From a virus: 61,515 bases of DNA. Below the pieces are notes generated by a model that saw only the letters and a program-made list of their open reading frames with translations, ran no database searches and was not told the origin of the DNA. This document shows, one piece after another, positions 1-8,300 of the stretch (position 1 is the stretch's first letter; every line of letters starts with the position of its first letter). The DNA lies in IMG/VR virus record IMGVR_UViG_3300034073_004042, positions 1 through 61,515 of that record. One strand, given 5' to 3'. A program made the translations under genes and the position numbers.

Positions 1-275
1 ATCCATGATCCTATCCATGTACTAATAAATAATGTGCCACTATCTTCATGAAAAATATATGGCAATTCTTTTTTTACATCTCTAAATGGTATTTGATATG
101 TTCTAATAAACCTACAATCAACATCTGCGATAATGCTTTCATGCTTATCGTGGGCATAAGAAAAACCAACGTCATCTAATTGACGTATGATATCTTTTAC
201 GAATCCTTTGGTGACAAAACAGTCACCATTTTTTTCGTAATTGTAAAATATAATATTGTTAAGAGTCGTATACAT
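1..275 (-). CDS. Partial hypothetical protein (C-terminus off the left edge)
   Basis: An open frame starts with ATG at 275 and runs off the window after 91 codons without a stop. The product begins MYTTLNNIIFYNYEKNGDCF and later has VDCRFIRTYQIPF and a Trp-rich end (TWIGSW). I do not recognise the family. It ends the minus-strand series of glycan genes and starts just two bases after the stop of the downstream-numbered methyltransferase gene, so it is probably co-transcribed with it. A role in surface-sugar modification is only suggested by this context. Confidence 0.6.
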   Translation of the reverse strand, partial: MYTTLNNIIFYNYEKNGDCFVTKGFVKDIIRQLDDVGFSYAHDKHESIIADVDCRFIRTYQIPFRDVKKELPYIFHEDSGTLFISTWIGSW

Positions 276-277
276 AA

Positions 278-1576
278 TTATTGTTTTGTTATTAATTTAA
301 TTAAATTATTGGCAATTTCTTCAATCACGTTTACTGTTACTGAATTACCAAATAGATCAAAAATTTCTTCTGTTGTTAAGTGATTCGTTTTATATGTTAA
401 AGGAAATCCAAATAATTTTTTAAGCTCGGAATGACTAAGTTTTCTTAGACCAGTATTTTCAATTACCCCCAAACGAGTTGAATCCGTAGCAACTACAGTT
501 GGAATAATATTATTATCATCAATTATTTTACTAAATTCAAAACTTAATTTACCAGTTGTTAATGTGTATCCCATTGGTAAATCAGTCCTTTTTATTTTTG
601 TTTTAACATTATTAATTATTTTATAGTCTTTTAAATATTCTTGTTTTAGATAACCTTTTTCAGTTAGTGCATTTAAATCATTTTCTAAATTTTCATAATC
701 CATAAATGTTTTAATTTGATTTAAAGAAAGAGGAATCCCATCGAACCAAGATGTACCATTTTCTACGGACCATTTTTTATTTCTTCTTTTTACTATTAAA
801 GAATTAATTAGTTCTTTTTGTTTTGGTGTGATTGATCCTTTTATACCCAAATCCCAACTATGAATATTATTATCTCCACCTCTTTTGTCATTAATTGATT
901 TACCAGCTAATAAATTTAGATTATTAAATGATGATTTTAAAAGAAAATTTAATTTACTATTTGGTGTTTCTAAGTTATAATCTCTAATATCTTTAAAAGT
1001 AACAGCTTTAAAATTTGTACTAAAATCAAATATATTTTGTAAATTTAGATTTAAATCTTTTCTAACTCCAGCAATATAAATTCTTTTTCTCCCTTGAGCT
1101 AGCCCAAAATTTTTAGAATTTAATAATTTCCATGAAAAATCATATCCTATTTGATCAAGTATTGCCAATATCGTAGATAAAGTATTTCCTTTATTATGGT
1201 TTATTAAGCCTTCTACATTTTCCAAAATAAAACATTTTGGTTTTATATCATTGAGGATTCTTGCAACTTCAAAAAATAATGTACCCCTAGTGTCTTCAAA
1301 CCCCAAACGTTTTCCAGCAGATGAAAACGCTTGGCAAGGGAATCCAGCCAATAAAAAATCAAATGAACCTAATTCAGATGTATTAATTTTTCTAACATCT
1401 TCAATATTTGATTTTTCAAAATTAAGTTGGTATGTTTCTATTGCTGATTTTTTTATATCAGATGATAGTATACATTCACCAATTAAATTATTTCTTGACA
1501 GTGCTTGTTGAAGTCCTAGTCTAAATCCACCTATTCCACAAAATAAATCTATAAATTTTATTTTTTCATTAATCAT
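278..1576 (-). CDS. DNA (cytosine-5) methyltransferase
   Basis: This 432-residue protein transfers a methyl group from SAM to C5 of cytosine. The family motifs appear in order: motif I FCGIGG at residues 12-17, the catalytic PCQ loop GFPCQAFS with Cys81, motif VI ENVEGL at Glu119, the QGRKR motif VIII near residue 160, and the C-terminal motif X LFGNSVTVNVI. The variable target-recognition region lies between motifs VIII and X, and its sequence specificity cannot be read from here. No cognate restriction enzyme is adjacent, so it looks like an orphan phage enzyme, probably protecting phage DNA from host restriction. It sits at the end of a glycan gene block. Confidence 0.95.
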   Translation of the reverse strand: MINEKIKFIDLFCGIGGFRLGLQQALSRNNLIGECILSSDIKKSAIETYQLNFEKSNIEDVRKINTSELGSFDFLLAGFPCQAFSSAGKRLGFEDTRGTLFFEVARILNDIKPKCFILENVEGLINHNKGNTLSTILAILDQIGYDFSWKLLNSKNFGLAQGRKRIYIAGVRKDLNLNLQNIFDFSTNFKAVTFKDIRDYNLETPNSKLNFLLKSSFNNLNLLAGKSINDKRGGDNNIHSWDLGIKGSITPKQKELINSLIVKRRNKKWSVENGTSWFDGIPLSLNQIKTFMDYENLENDLNALTEKGYLKQEYLKDYKIINNVKTKIKRTDLPMGYTLTTGKLSFEFSKIIDDNNIIPTVVATDSTRLGVIENTGLRKLSHSELKKLFGFPLTYKTNHLTTEEIFDLFGNSVTVNVIEEIANNLIKLITKQ

Positions 1577-1604
1577 TATAATTTCCAGATTTATTTAATA
1601 AATT

Positions 1605-2828
1605 TTATTTTGAAATTAGCTTAAAATACGGACAAGGTAAAACCAAAGTACCACCACCATTTAGATATTCTTGTTCTCTCATTTCAAATTCGTTAATAAA
1701 ATGCCAAGGCAGTACCAAAGCATATTCCGGTTTTGCTTTTCGCATTTCTTCCTCGCTAACTATTGGTATCATTGTTCCAACAGTTTTTAGTCCAAACTTA
1801 TATGGACTTCTTTCAGCAATGGCATCTATACAAGTACTATCTAAACCAAAGTGTTGTAATAATGTATTACCTTTTGTACTTGCACCATATCCATAAATTT
1901 TCTTATTTTCTTTTTTGGCCTTATTAACAAAATCAACTACTTGAGTTTTTAATAGTTCTAATTTTTTACCAAAATCTTCCCATACCTCAACATCACGAAT
2001 ATTACATACATTCTTCTCATATGCTAAAATACTTTCGATTCTAACATTGCATACATCTCTTAGTGGTGCTGTTCCAAAACTATTAATATTGGCGTTTTTC
2101 TTTTGAATATAAATTCTAAAGCTACCACCATTTGTATCATTTAAACTACAATCTACTATCTTGAATCCATGTGATTCAAATAAGTTTTTTATACTGGTTA
2201 AATCATAATAATAAACATGTTCATGACATATATTATCGAATGCTAATTGTTTAACCATTAGTGGTGTATAGCTCATTTGTAAAACTAATAATCCATCATT
2301 ATCCAATACTTTATACAAATCTTTAATAAATGGATTAGGATCATCTAAATCATAGAACATCGCAATGCAGGTAATTACTTTTGCGGTGTCTGTTTTTGAT
2401 GTTATTTTTTGCCAAGCTTTTAATGAAAAATAGTCTTGTGCAACCGTTGCTACTTTACTACTTTCAGCATAGTATGAATTATCACATGGATCTATACCAT
2501 ATTTTTTCATAGTATCTGGTACAGATTTTAACAAAGTACCATCATTACAGGCTATATCTAGCCACTTATCACCTGGATTTAATTTTACTCTTGAACTTAT
2601 TTCTGATACTATACTTTGTAGTTCTTTAGTCATACTAGCGTTAATACCACTTCTGTACCAGTATTGCCCCCACATTGATTCAGCGGGAGCAACTTCTTTT
2701 AGTCTTACAGCCCCAATTTTTTTGTCTAGGTAAAGATCTAAACTATATTTTTTTCTTTTCTTCATGTCGTCTTTTGATTTAATAAAATCACTGACGTAAT
2801 ACTTCCCCAAAGCTAATACTTTTTTCAT
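1605..2828 (-). CDS. SAM-dependent sugar C-methyltransferase-like protein
   Basis: At 407 residues this matches the layout of NDP-hexose C-methyltransferases: a class I SAM-binding domain (DIACNDGTLL near residue 113, glycine-poor variant of motif I) followed by a C-terminal Rossmann-like domain beginning IYGYGASTKGNTLLQ. The family's usual N-terminal CxxC zinc-binding segment is reduced here. The start KKVLALGKYYVSDF resembles only the part after it, so the metal site seems to be lost. A good SD (AAGGA) precedes the ATG. Together with gmd it suggests synthesis of a branched or methylated deoxysugar. The substrate is unknown. Confidence 0.8.
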   Translation of the reverse strand: MKKVLALGKYYVSDFIKSKDDMKKRKKYSLDLYLDKKIGAVRLKEVAPAESMWGQYWYRSGINASMTKELQSIVSEISSRVKLNPGDKWLDIACNDGTLLKSVPDTMKKYGIDPCDNSYYAESSKVATVAQDYFSLKAWQKITSKTDTAKVITCIAMFYDLDDPNPFIKDLYKVLDNDGLLVLQMSYTPLMVKQLAFDNICHEHVYYYDLTSIKNLFESHGFKIVDCSLNDTNGGSFRIYIQKKNANINSFGTAPLRDVCNVRIESILAYEKNVCNIRDVEVWEDFGKKLELLKTQVVDFVNKAKKENKKIYGYGASTKGNTLLQHFGLDSTCIDAIAERSPYKFGLKTVGTMIPIVSEEEMRKAKPEYALVLPWHFINEFEMREQEYLNGGGTLVLPCPYFKLISK

Positions 2829-2848
2829 TTTTTTCCTTGTTATTGGTT

Positions 2849-3517
2849 TTATGATATTTGAAATAAATCGTACACTAGAAAATATCTAGGGTCACTATTT
2901 TTTAAACTTTTTTCTTTGATAGTATTGATAATATTCCTATCAACTAAATCTGGATGAACCCACCAATCTTCGTATGGTGAAATTTGATTGGGTATATAAC
3001 ATGTTAGTACATCCCCTGCAACTAGTTCATAACCTAAAGTAGATAAAATTTTTCTACTTTCATTTCTAGCATAATCACCTTCAGCATAAAAATCAGTTTC
3101 ATATGTTATAGTTCTAAATTTAAATTTATCAAATGGAATTCTTTTTAATGCTGATAATGTGTTAATACTTGGTTCAATATCTAATTGAAGATAATCAATT
3201 ATATTTCTTGTAGGAAAATAATACGATAATAATTTTTCATAATCTGTATTTAATGCATCAGTAGCTAAAAAAGTTGTATTTGGTCTGTGAAATTTCCACT
3301 CATTTGCATATTCCTCAAATAAATCAATTGAAACACCTGACCAATTGAATACAGATTCTAAATTATAAGTATTATTATTATTGATTGGTAAGTGACATCC
3401 TATTTCCAAAAAAGTTCCATTTTTCATACCATTAGTTGCAGTCATTACAAATATATCCTGCATATCCAATGAATATGATTTTTTAACTAATTCACTGTTG
3501 TTAAAGTTATATTTCAT
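2849..3517 (-). CDS. FkbM-like methyltransferase
   Basis: The 222-residue product has a SAM-binding start (GTFLEIGCHLP near residue 36), an acidic strand end (VSIDLFEE) and the LQLDIEPS segment, as in the FkbM methyltransferase group often found in polysaccharide loci. It probably methylates a sugar hydroxyl, but the acceptor is not known. The gene lies 20 bases from the C-methyltransferase gene and 16 bases from the DUF6165-like gene, in one transcription unit. Confidence 0.7.
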   Translation of the reverse strand: MKYNFNNSELVKKSYSLDMQDIFVMTATNGMKNGTFLEIGCHLPINNNNTYNLESVFNWSGVSIDLFEEYANEWKFHRPNTTFLATDALNTDYEKLLSYYFPTRNIIDYLQLDIEPSINTLSALKRIPFDKFKFRTITYETDFYAEGDYARNESRKILSTLGYELVAGDVLTCYIPNQISPYEDWWVHPDLVDRNIINTIKEKSLKNSDPRYFLVYDLFQIS

Positions 3518-3533
3518 ATATTAGTTGTTTAAT

Positions 3534-3923
3534 TTAATTAGTGTGTGACTTTTCTTCAACTATTTCAGAATTATATTTTAAATTGACATTTTTCTTTATA
3601 GTGCTACGTAAATCGTTTGAAATATATATTTGTTTTGCAATTTTTGCAACTTTAATATAATCAGTCGTATAGTATAGTTCTAGTCCTATTTTACGTATTT
3701 CATTTTCTAAATCCCAAATTTTTAAATTTACTTCATAAAGTTCATCATAAAAATCTACAATATCTGGATCTAAAGACAATGAATCATATGTATTTTTTAA
3801 ACTCATATATTCATATCTTACATTTTTTAATTTTTCATCATCAGTTATTTTACTAGATTTGATTTCAAGAATAGTAAGCTTATCTACTAATTCCCCTATG
3901 CTTACTGGTATACTAATATTCAT
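3534..3923 (-). CDS. DUF6165-like small protein of glycan loci
   Basis: The 129-residue product opens with ISIPVSIGELVDKLTILEIK, which I recognise as the conserved start of the DUF6165 family of bacterial polysaccharide clusters. Helical, charged residues follow. Its biochemical role is unknown. It is tucked one base from gmd and 16 bases from the FkbM-like gene, which supports a function in the same glycan pathway. Confidence 0.65.
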   Translation of the reverse strand: MNISIPVSIGELVDKLTILEIKSSKITDDEKLKNVRYEYMSLKNTYDSLSLDPDIVDFYDELYEVNLKIWDLENEIRKIGLELYYTTDYIKVAKIAKQIYISNDLRSTIKKNVNLKYNSEIVEEKSHTN

Positions 3924-3924
3924 A

Positions 3925-4932
3925 TTAAATACTCTTTTTCATCTCAGTAGAACACATATCATTTACAATATCATACAGATTCATTTTTGGTTCCCATCCT
4001 AAAACTTCTTTAGCTTTAGAATAATCTCCTAATAATGTATTGACATCGGCTGGTCTATAAAATTTCGGATCTATTTCTATTAAAGTTTTTCCAGAATTGC
4101 TATCTATACCACGTTCATTTAAATCAGTACCAACCCACTCTAATTTTATGCCATGCCACTGTGCAGTAAGATCACAAAATTCTCTTACTGAATATTGTTT
4201 ACCAGTGGCTAACACAAAGTCATCTGGACTATGATGTTGTAGTATCATCCATATACCTTCAACAAAATCCTTTGCATGACCCCAATCTCTTTTAGCGTCA
4301 ATGTTACCAAGTTTAATGGAAGATTGTTTACCGGCTATGATATCATTAAATCCTTTTGTAATTTTTCTTGTTACAAAAGCTTCGCCACGTCTAGGACTTT
4401 CATGATTATAAAGAATACCAGTACTTGCAAAAAGATTATAGCTTTCTCTGTAATTTACAGTAATCCAATGTCCAAATAATTTAGAAACACCGTATGGGCT
4501 TCTTGGATAAAATGGAGTGCTTTCATTTTGAGGAATAGTTTGAACTAATCCAAAGAGTTCACTGGTAGATGCTTGATAAAATTTTATAGTTTTATACTGT
4601 TTTATAGCTTCAAGTAATCTTAAAACACCTAAAGCATCAGTTTCAGCCGTATATTCAGGTACTTCGAAGCTTACATGAACATGGCTTTGTGCAGCCAAAT
4701 TATAAACCTCATCGGGACAAACTTCTTCTATGATATTCCTGATGTTTAAATTATCAGTTAAATCACCATAATGAAGTTTTATCTGATCACGTATATGAGT
4801 GATATTTGGTATTACTTCATAACTAGAATTTCGTCTAATTAATCCGTGAACTTTATAGCCTTTTGATAGTAATAGTTCTGCTAGATAAGAACCATCTTGT
4901 CCGGATATACCGGTAATTAATGCAGTTTTCAT
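3925..4932 (-). CDS. gmd: GDP-mannose 4,6-dehydratase
   Basis: This 335-residue short-chain dehydrogenase converts GDP-mannose to GDP-4-keto-6-deoxymannose, the branch point to fucose, rhamnose and related sugars. The NAD(P)-binding GxxGxxG motif is GISGQDG at residues 8-14. Downstream are STSELFG with the catalytic Ser/Thr-Glu, the YGVSK YxxxK pair, and the family block YNHESPRRG. The length is near the usual 340-370. It is the first gene of the minus-strand glycan operon and has its own sigma-70-type promoter (4940-4968). Confidence 0.95.
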   Translation of the reverse strand: MKTALITGISGQDGSYLAELLLSKGYKVHGLIRRNSSYEVIPNITHIRDQIKLHYGDLTDNLNIRNIIEEVCPDEVYNLAAQSHVHVSFEVPEYTAETDALGVLRLLEAIKQYKTIKFYQASTSELFGLVQTIPQNESTPFYPRSPYGVSKLFGHWITVNYRESYNLFASTGILYNHESPRRGEAFVTRKITKGFNDIIAGKQSSIKLGNIDAKRDWGHAKDFVEGIWMILQHHSPDDFVLATGKQYSVREFCDLTAQWHGIKLEWVGTDLNERGIDSNSGKTLIEIDPKFYRPADVNTLLGDYSKAKEVLGWEPKMNLYDIVNDMCSTEMKKSI

Positions 4933-4939
4933 ACGTTAT

Positions 4940-4968
4940 ATTATACAACTTTTCGAAACGGGTTGCAA
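4940..4968 (-). promoter_or_regulatory. Sigma-70-type promoter for gmd operon
   Basis: On the minus strand, -35 TTGCAA (4963-4968) and -10 TATAAT (4940-4945) are separated by 17 bases, a few bases ahead of the gmd start at 4932. The leader is short. This suggests host RNA polymerase reads the glycan block, probably before late expression. Confidence 0.65.
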
Positions 4969-5055
4969 TATTTAGTTTTCGATAAAGTGTATTATTTAAA
5001 ATATGAAATTTTTTCTGGTATTAATTTACTATATTCACCCTTGGAAAGATACAAT

Positions 5056-7545
5056 TTATTGTCCTTCTGATACATTCTGATTCATCTTGTGCAACTTATC
5101 AAGTTCATCAGTAAATGCTTTTCCTGCTAGTTTTATATTACCAGTATCTTTCATAACGTTATATGCAACATCAATTACATCTAACATTTGTTCATTTGAT
5201 GGAGTCCATCCACTAACAGCATTTTTCAAAAATCGCATGATTGATGGAAGCGTTGTTATAAGATATTGTTTATATGCTTCTGGATCTTTTTTTGGATCAC
5301 CTGTATTTTCTGTAAAACTTTCACTTGTCTTTTTTTTACTGTTGTCGTCTATATCAGAATCTGGTACAATTTTTGCAGGTATAGATTTTATATCTGCTAT
5401 TTTATGTGCCCAAAATCTGTGATGACCATCTAATACTTGATAACCTTTTCTATATTTGCGTACTAAAATAGCGGGGAGTTTATCCCCTTTCTTTAGTTTT
5501 GTTACCATTCTTTTAATCTTAGTTTTGCTTTCCGTTTGATGCATCTTTTTACTAGGTTCAAAAGTAGTAAGTTTATCAATCGGTATATTAATTGTTGGTA
5601 ACTTATCAAATCCGGTATCATCTACATCTGCACCATAATATTCAGGATCGGTGTATAGTTTTATTTTACCTTCCGCCACACCTTGCTTCAATCTTGCACT
5701 TTGTAATTCACCACTAGTAATATACTTTACCGGTAATGATTTTATGTTTGAGTCAACCGCTTTAGCCAATCTATGAAGACCATCAATTACAGTCAATTTA
5801 CCATTGTTGCTTTTTGTAATCACAACAGGAACTGATATATCGGCATTTTTTAATCTGGTTATATCCGGTTCATCATATGCTAATACCCATGCCAATTTAC
5901 TTACTGAACATTGTTTAGTTGGCTTAGTTTCTGCCATAGCCAAAACTTTATCAAAATCATATTCTACTCCGTCATGGGTAATTGATCCGCCCTCTTTATA
6001 TGAGCCTTCCGTCAAACCTTTTTGTTTTGATTTCTTTGCTTTATCTAAATAATATTTTCGTAGTTCTAAATCTTTTTTTGTTGGTGTGCGAACTAAATCA
6101 AGATGTCTATCTACCGGTTCTTCTATTATATTTTCATCGGGAACATGAATTGATTTTATGTGAGGTAGACTTGAAAATTCGTTATTATTACCGCCCGGTT
6201 CCCACATATCTTTACCATTCTTGTCATATCTAGGCAATTTATGTAAATAGACATTTTCACCGTGTCTTAGTTTACCATTAAATAAAATCAATTGATCTTT
6301 TTGGTCGAACATACCGGTATCAGATCCATCGGTTGTCATTCCCATTTTTATTGCAGTATTCTTATCAGCAGTTGCATATATAGCAAATCTATTACTACCT
6401 TCTTCTCCACCAGTATCATGTGCTTGTTTAGGAACTAATACGTTAATTCTATGTTTTGAACCATGCCACAAGTATTTTTGTTTATCAGCTTGTTCACTTA
6501 CTTTTTTTTTACAACTACCAGGTTTTCCTGCTGGAACACCACGTACTCTGGTATAACCGGGCCAACATTTTAATTCGTCTAACTTATCAGATTCATTGTT
6601 AGCTATCATTTTTTCCAGCATATTGGAAGGAGTATCTTCATCACCTGCAATATATTCTATAAAATTTTCATGACGATCTTCTAATCCTTTTAGACCAGAA
6701 TTTATTGTTCTTGTAACTTCAGTAGTATTTTTAAAATCAGAAACTTTTGGTTTTACACGTGCTCCCCAGTACCACAAAGCAATTTGTGCTGCAATATCTG
6801 GATCTTCTGCTAATTGTGGATTGTTTATTAAATCTTTGCCAATAGCTTTACCTGCAATTCGATAATTATATCTACCTGTTAATTGTATAAATCCACGACC
6901 TTTAAATCGTATACCATCACCAATTTTTGTGTTACCCAATCTTTTTGCTCTGTCAGGTGAATATTTTGGGTCATATCTCTTGAAATAATTTTTACCACCC
7001 TGTTCTGCTAAACGTGAAAAATCTCTAGTTTCATGGGCACATTGTGCCATAAATTGTGCAAGTTCATATCCACTTAAACCTGCTTTTTTTGCATAATTCA
7101 TCAAGAATTTTTCTCTTGGGCTACTAGTTATATAATTAACAGTTGGTTGTTTAGTAGCAACTGGTTTAGCTTGTTGAGTAGCTGGTGCAGTATTAGGTGC
7201 AGTAGCTGTTGCAACCGGTTGATTTTGTTTTGGACCTGTCAATGCTTGTTTGGCGGTCATCACACCAGTAGAACCAAGTGCCACTGCACCAGCTAATCCT
7301 AAACCAAATAATTGGTCACGCCAACCTTCTTCTAAATCATCTGAATAAAATTCATTTAATTTATTCTGTGAAACAAGTTCATTATATTTTTTTCTTGATA
7401 TATACCAAGTTCCAGTTGAGGATTTTTTAAATCCAAGATCAGTCAATTGACGATCACTATAACTGCCTTTTAGTTGGCCGGGTTTTAAAAATACAATATC
7501 TTTGTATTTGTTATCTTCTGTAATATTAAATTCTGAAAAACGCAT
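5056..7545 (-). CDS. Modular capsid-leader polyprotein: GH19 lysozyme-like, ART-like, two ParB-like domains
   Basis: I place the start at the ATG at 7545, directly behind a TATAAATA box, giving 829 residues that begin MRFSEFNITE, a T4-like capsid leader. In order there is a small N-terminal domain with a hydrophobic stretch (about 78-95), then a GH19 chitinase/lysozyme-like domain (about 135-305; AHET with the likely catalytic Glu, and GRGFIQLTGRYNY). Next comes a segment starting LWHGSKHRI that looks like an ADP-ribosyltransferase fold, then two ParB/sulfiredoxin-like domains with VIDGLHRL and VLDGHHRF. Linkers carry [LV]-x-E-G sites (GLTEGS, GVAEGK), so it may be cut by the prohead protease. 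The ART assignment is the weakest part. Confidence 0.8.
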   Translation of the reverse strand: MRFSEFNITEDNKYKDIVFLKPGQLKGSYSDRQLTDLGFKKSSTGTWYISRKKYNELVSQNKLNEFYSDDLEEGWRDQLFGLGLAGAVALGSTGVMTAKQALTGPKQNQPVATATAPNTAPATQQAKPVATKQPTVNYITSSPREKFLMNYAKKAGLSGYELAQFMAQCAHETRDFSRLAEQGGKNYFKRYDPKYSPDRAKRLGNTKIGDGIRFKGRGFIQLTGRYNYRIAGKAIGKDLINNPQLAEDPDIAAQIALWYWGARVKPKVSDFKNTTEVTRTINSGLKGLEDRHENFIEYIAGDEDTPSNMLEKMIANNESDKLDELKCWPGYTRVRGVPAGKPGSCKKKVSEQADKQKYLWHGSKHRINVLVPKQAHDTGGEEGSNRFAIYATADKNTAIKMGMTTDGSDTGMFDQKDQLILFNGKLRHGENVYLHKLPRYDKNGKDMWEPGGNNNEFSSLPHIKSIHVPDENIIEEPVDRHLDLVRTPTKKDLELRKYYLDKAKKSKQKGLTEGSYKEGGSITHDGVEYDFDKVLAMAETKPTKQCSVSKLAWVLAYDEPDITRLKNADISVPVVITKSNNGKLTVIDGLHRLAKAVDSNIKSLPVKYITSGELQSARLKQGVAEGKIKLYTDPEYYGADVDDTGFDKLPTINIPIDKLTTFEPSKKMHQTESKTKIKRMVTKLKKGDKLPAILVRKYRKGYQVLDGHHRFWAHKIADIKSIPAKIVPDSDIDDNSKKKTSESFTENTGDPKKDPEAYKQYLITTLPSIMRFLKNAVSGWTPSNEQMLDVIDVAYNVMKDTGNIKLAGKAFTDELDKLHKMNQNVSEGQ

Positions 7546-7549
7546 CTTG

Positions 7550-7557
7550 TATTTATA
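7550..7557 (-). promoter_or_regulatory. T4-type late promoter box
   Basis: A perfect TATAAATA on the minus strand ends four bases before the ATG at 7545. With T4 late spacing the transcript would begin at or next to the start codon. Confidence 0.7.
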
Positions 7558-7570
7558 ATTTTTTAAATAC

Positions 7571-7598
7571 AAAATAAAAAAGGCTACCTAAGTAGCCT
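7571..7598 (-). terminator. Rho-independent terminator after the barrel gene
   Basis: A perfect 7-base stem, AGGCTAC/GTAGCCT (7581-7587 and 7592-7598), with a CTAA loop is followed on the minus strand by a T-rich run. It lies between the barrel gene and the polyprotein gene's late promoter. Confidence 0.85.
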
Positions 7599-7616
7599 CT
7601 TTTAAGTTACATAATT

Positions 7617-8066
7617 TTAGAACTTATAACGAACCCCAGTACTTAGATTAACACCATTAAAGGTATTAACTCTAGATTGGCCAAATTGGTAAGTCATACC
7701 AACTACTCCATCTAGACGACCAACAAGAGGAGTTGATACTTCTAGTCCTACATTCATTGCATATCCATCTACGCTAGTCTTATTGTCAAGATAAGAAACC
7801 CCTACAGTTGGAGTAAATTGGACACTGCCAACTTTAGCAAGATCATATCCACCAGTGAGGGTAAAACGATTTTGATCATCAGCCCCTACTGAACTACGAC
7901 GATACTCTACACCAGCAGAAACGAGACCAACACTATGTGATAGTGTTACTTCACCGTAGTTGCGGTTTACGTCACTGAAATCACGACCGACGTTTACACC
8001 TAGTTCAAGGGCAGATGCAGTAATAGCAGTAACAGCTAGCATAGTTGCAATAAAAATTTTCTTCAT
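7617..8066 (-). CDS. Outer-membrane beta-barrel protein with signal peptide
   Basis: The 149-residue product has a Sec signal peptide (MKKIFIATMLAVTAITASA, cut after ASA) and then alternating amphipathic strands ending in a C-terminal Phe (GVRYKF), the hallmark of proteins folded by the Bam machinery. It is the size of a small eight-stranded barrel such as OmpX or lambda Lom. In phages such proteins can block superinfection or alter the cell surface, and that role is inferred here. The gene is a monocistron with its own sigma-70 promoter and terminator. GC content looks higher than in its neighbours, so it could be host-derived. Confidence 0.8.
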   Translation of the reverse strand: MKKIFIATMLAVTAITASALELGVNVGRDFSDVNRNYGEVTLSHSVGLVSAGVEYRRSSVGADDQNRFTLTGGYDLAKVGSVQFTPTVGVSYLDNKTSVDGYAMNVGLEVSTPLVGRLDGVVGMTYQFGQSRVNTFNGVNLSTGVRYKF

Positions 8067-8089
8067 ATGTTTTCCTTAGTTAAAACGTT

Positions 8090-8118
8090 ATTGTACACGA
8101 GTTGAAGAAGCTTGTAAA
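8090..8118 (-). promoter_or_regulatory. Sigma-70-type promoter of the barrel gene
   Basis: Minus-strand -35 TTTACA (8113-8118) and -10 TACAAT (8090-8095) have a 17-base spacer. The gene start at 8066 follows after a leader containing a purine-rich SD (AAGGAAAA). Confidence 0.65.
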
Positions 8119-8162
8119 GTCATTTTTTGTCACAGTTTTGTAATAACAAAAATATATAATAT

Positions 8163-8190
8163 TTGTAAATATAAATTATATGAATATGAT
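8163..8190 (+). promoter_or_regulatory. Candidate promoter of the attenuated plus-strand operon
   Basis: TTGTAA (8163-8168) and TATGAT (8185-8190) are 16 bases apart. This is the best plus-strand promoter I can find between the divergent barrel promoter and the terminator at 8261. It is a moderate match in a very AT-rich stretch, so chance is possible. Confidence 0.35.
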
Positions 8191-8214
8191 TTATCGTAAC
8201 TTATATAAAAAATA

Positions 8215-8288
8215 AATCGACCGCAATGATTGAGTGGTGCTGGAATTCGTAACCAGCTTAATAGATCCGAAAGGATCTATTTTTATTT
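8215..8288 (+). ncRNA. Candidate attenuator or small structured RNA upstream of the LpxH-like gene
   Basis: This stretch has a hairpin GCTGG/CCAGC around the loop AATTCGTAA, followed by a strong terminator hairpin. It also holds a nine-codon frame ATG ATT GAG TGG TGC TGG AAT TCG TAA (8226-8252), which could be a leader peptide with two Trp codons, though I see no SD for it. The terminator sits just upstream of the next gene's SD, so RNA from this region must pass it to express the operon. It could instead be a free small RNA. Confidence 0.45.
8261..8288 (+). terminator. Rho-independent terminator directly ahead of the LpxH-like gene
   Basis: An 8-base perfect stem ATAGATCC/GGATCTAT closes a GAAA tetraloop (8261-8280) and is followed by TTTTATTT. 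The SD of the next gene starts immediately after the T-run. Confidence 0.85.
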
Positions 8289-8300
8289 AAAGGATGATAT

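Noticed and set aside
8215-8262. Possible tRNA or tRNA fragment
   Set aside because: There is one short hairpin but no acceptor stem, anticodon arm and T-arm together.
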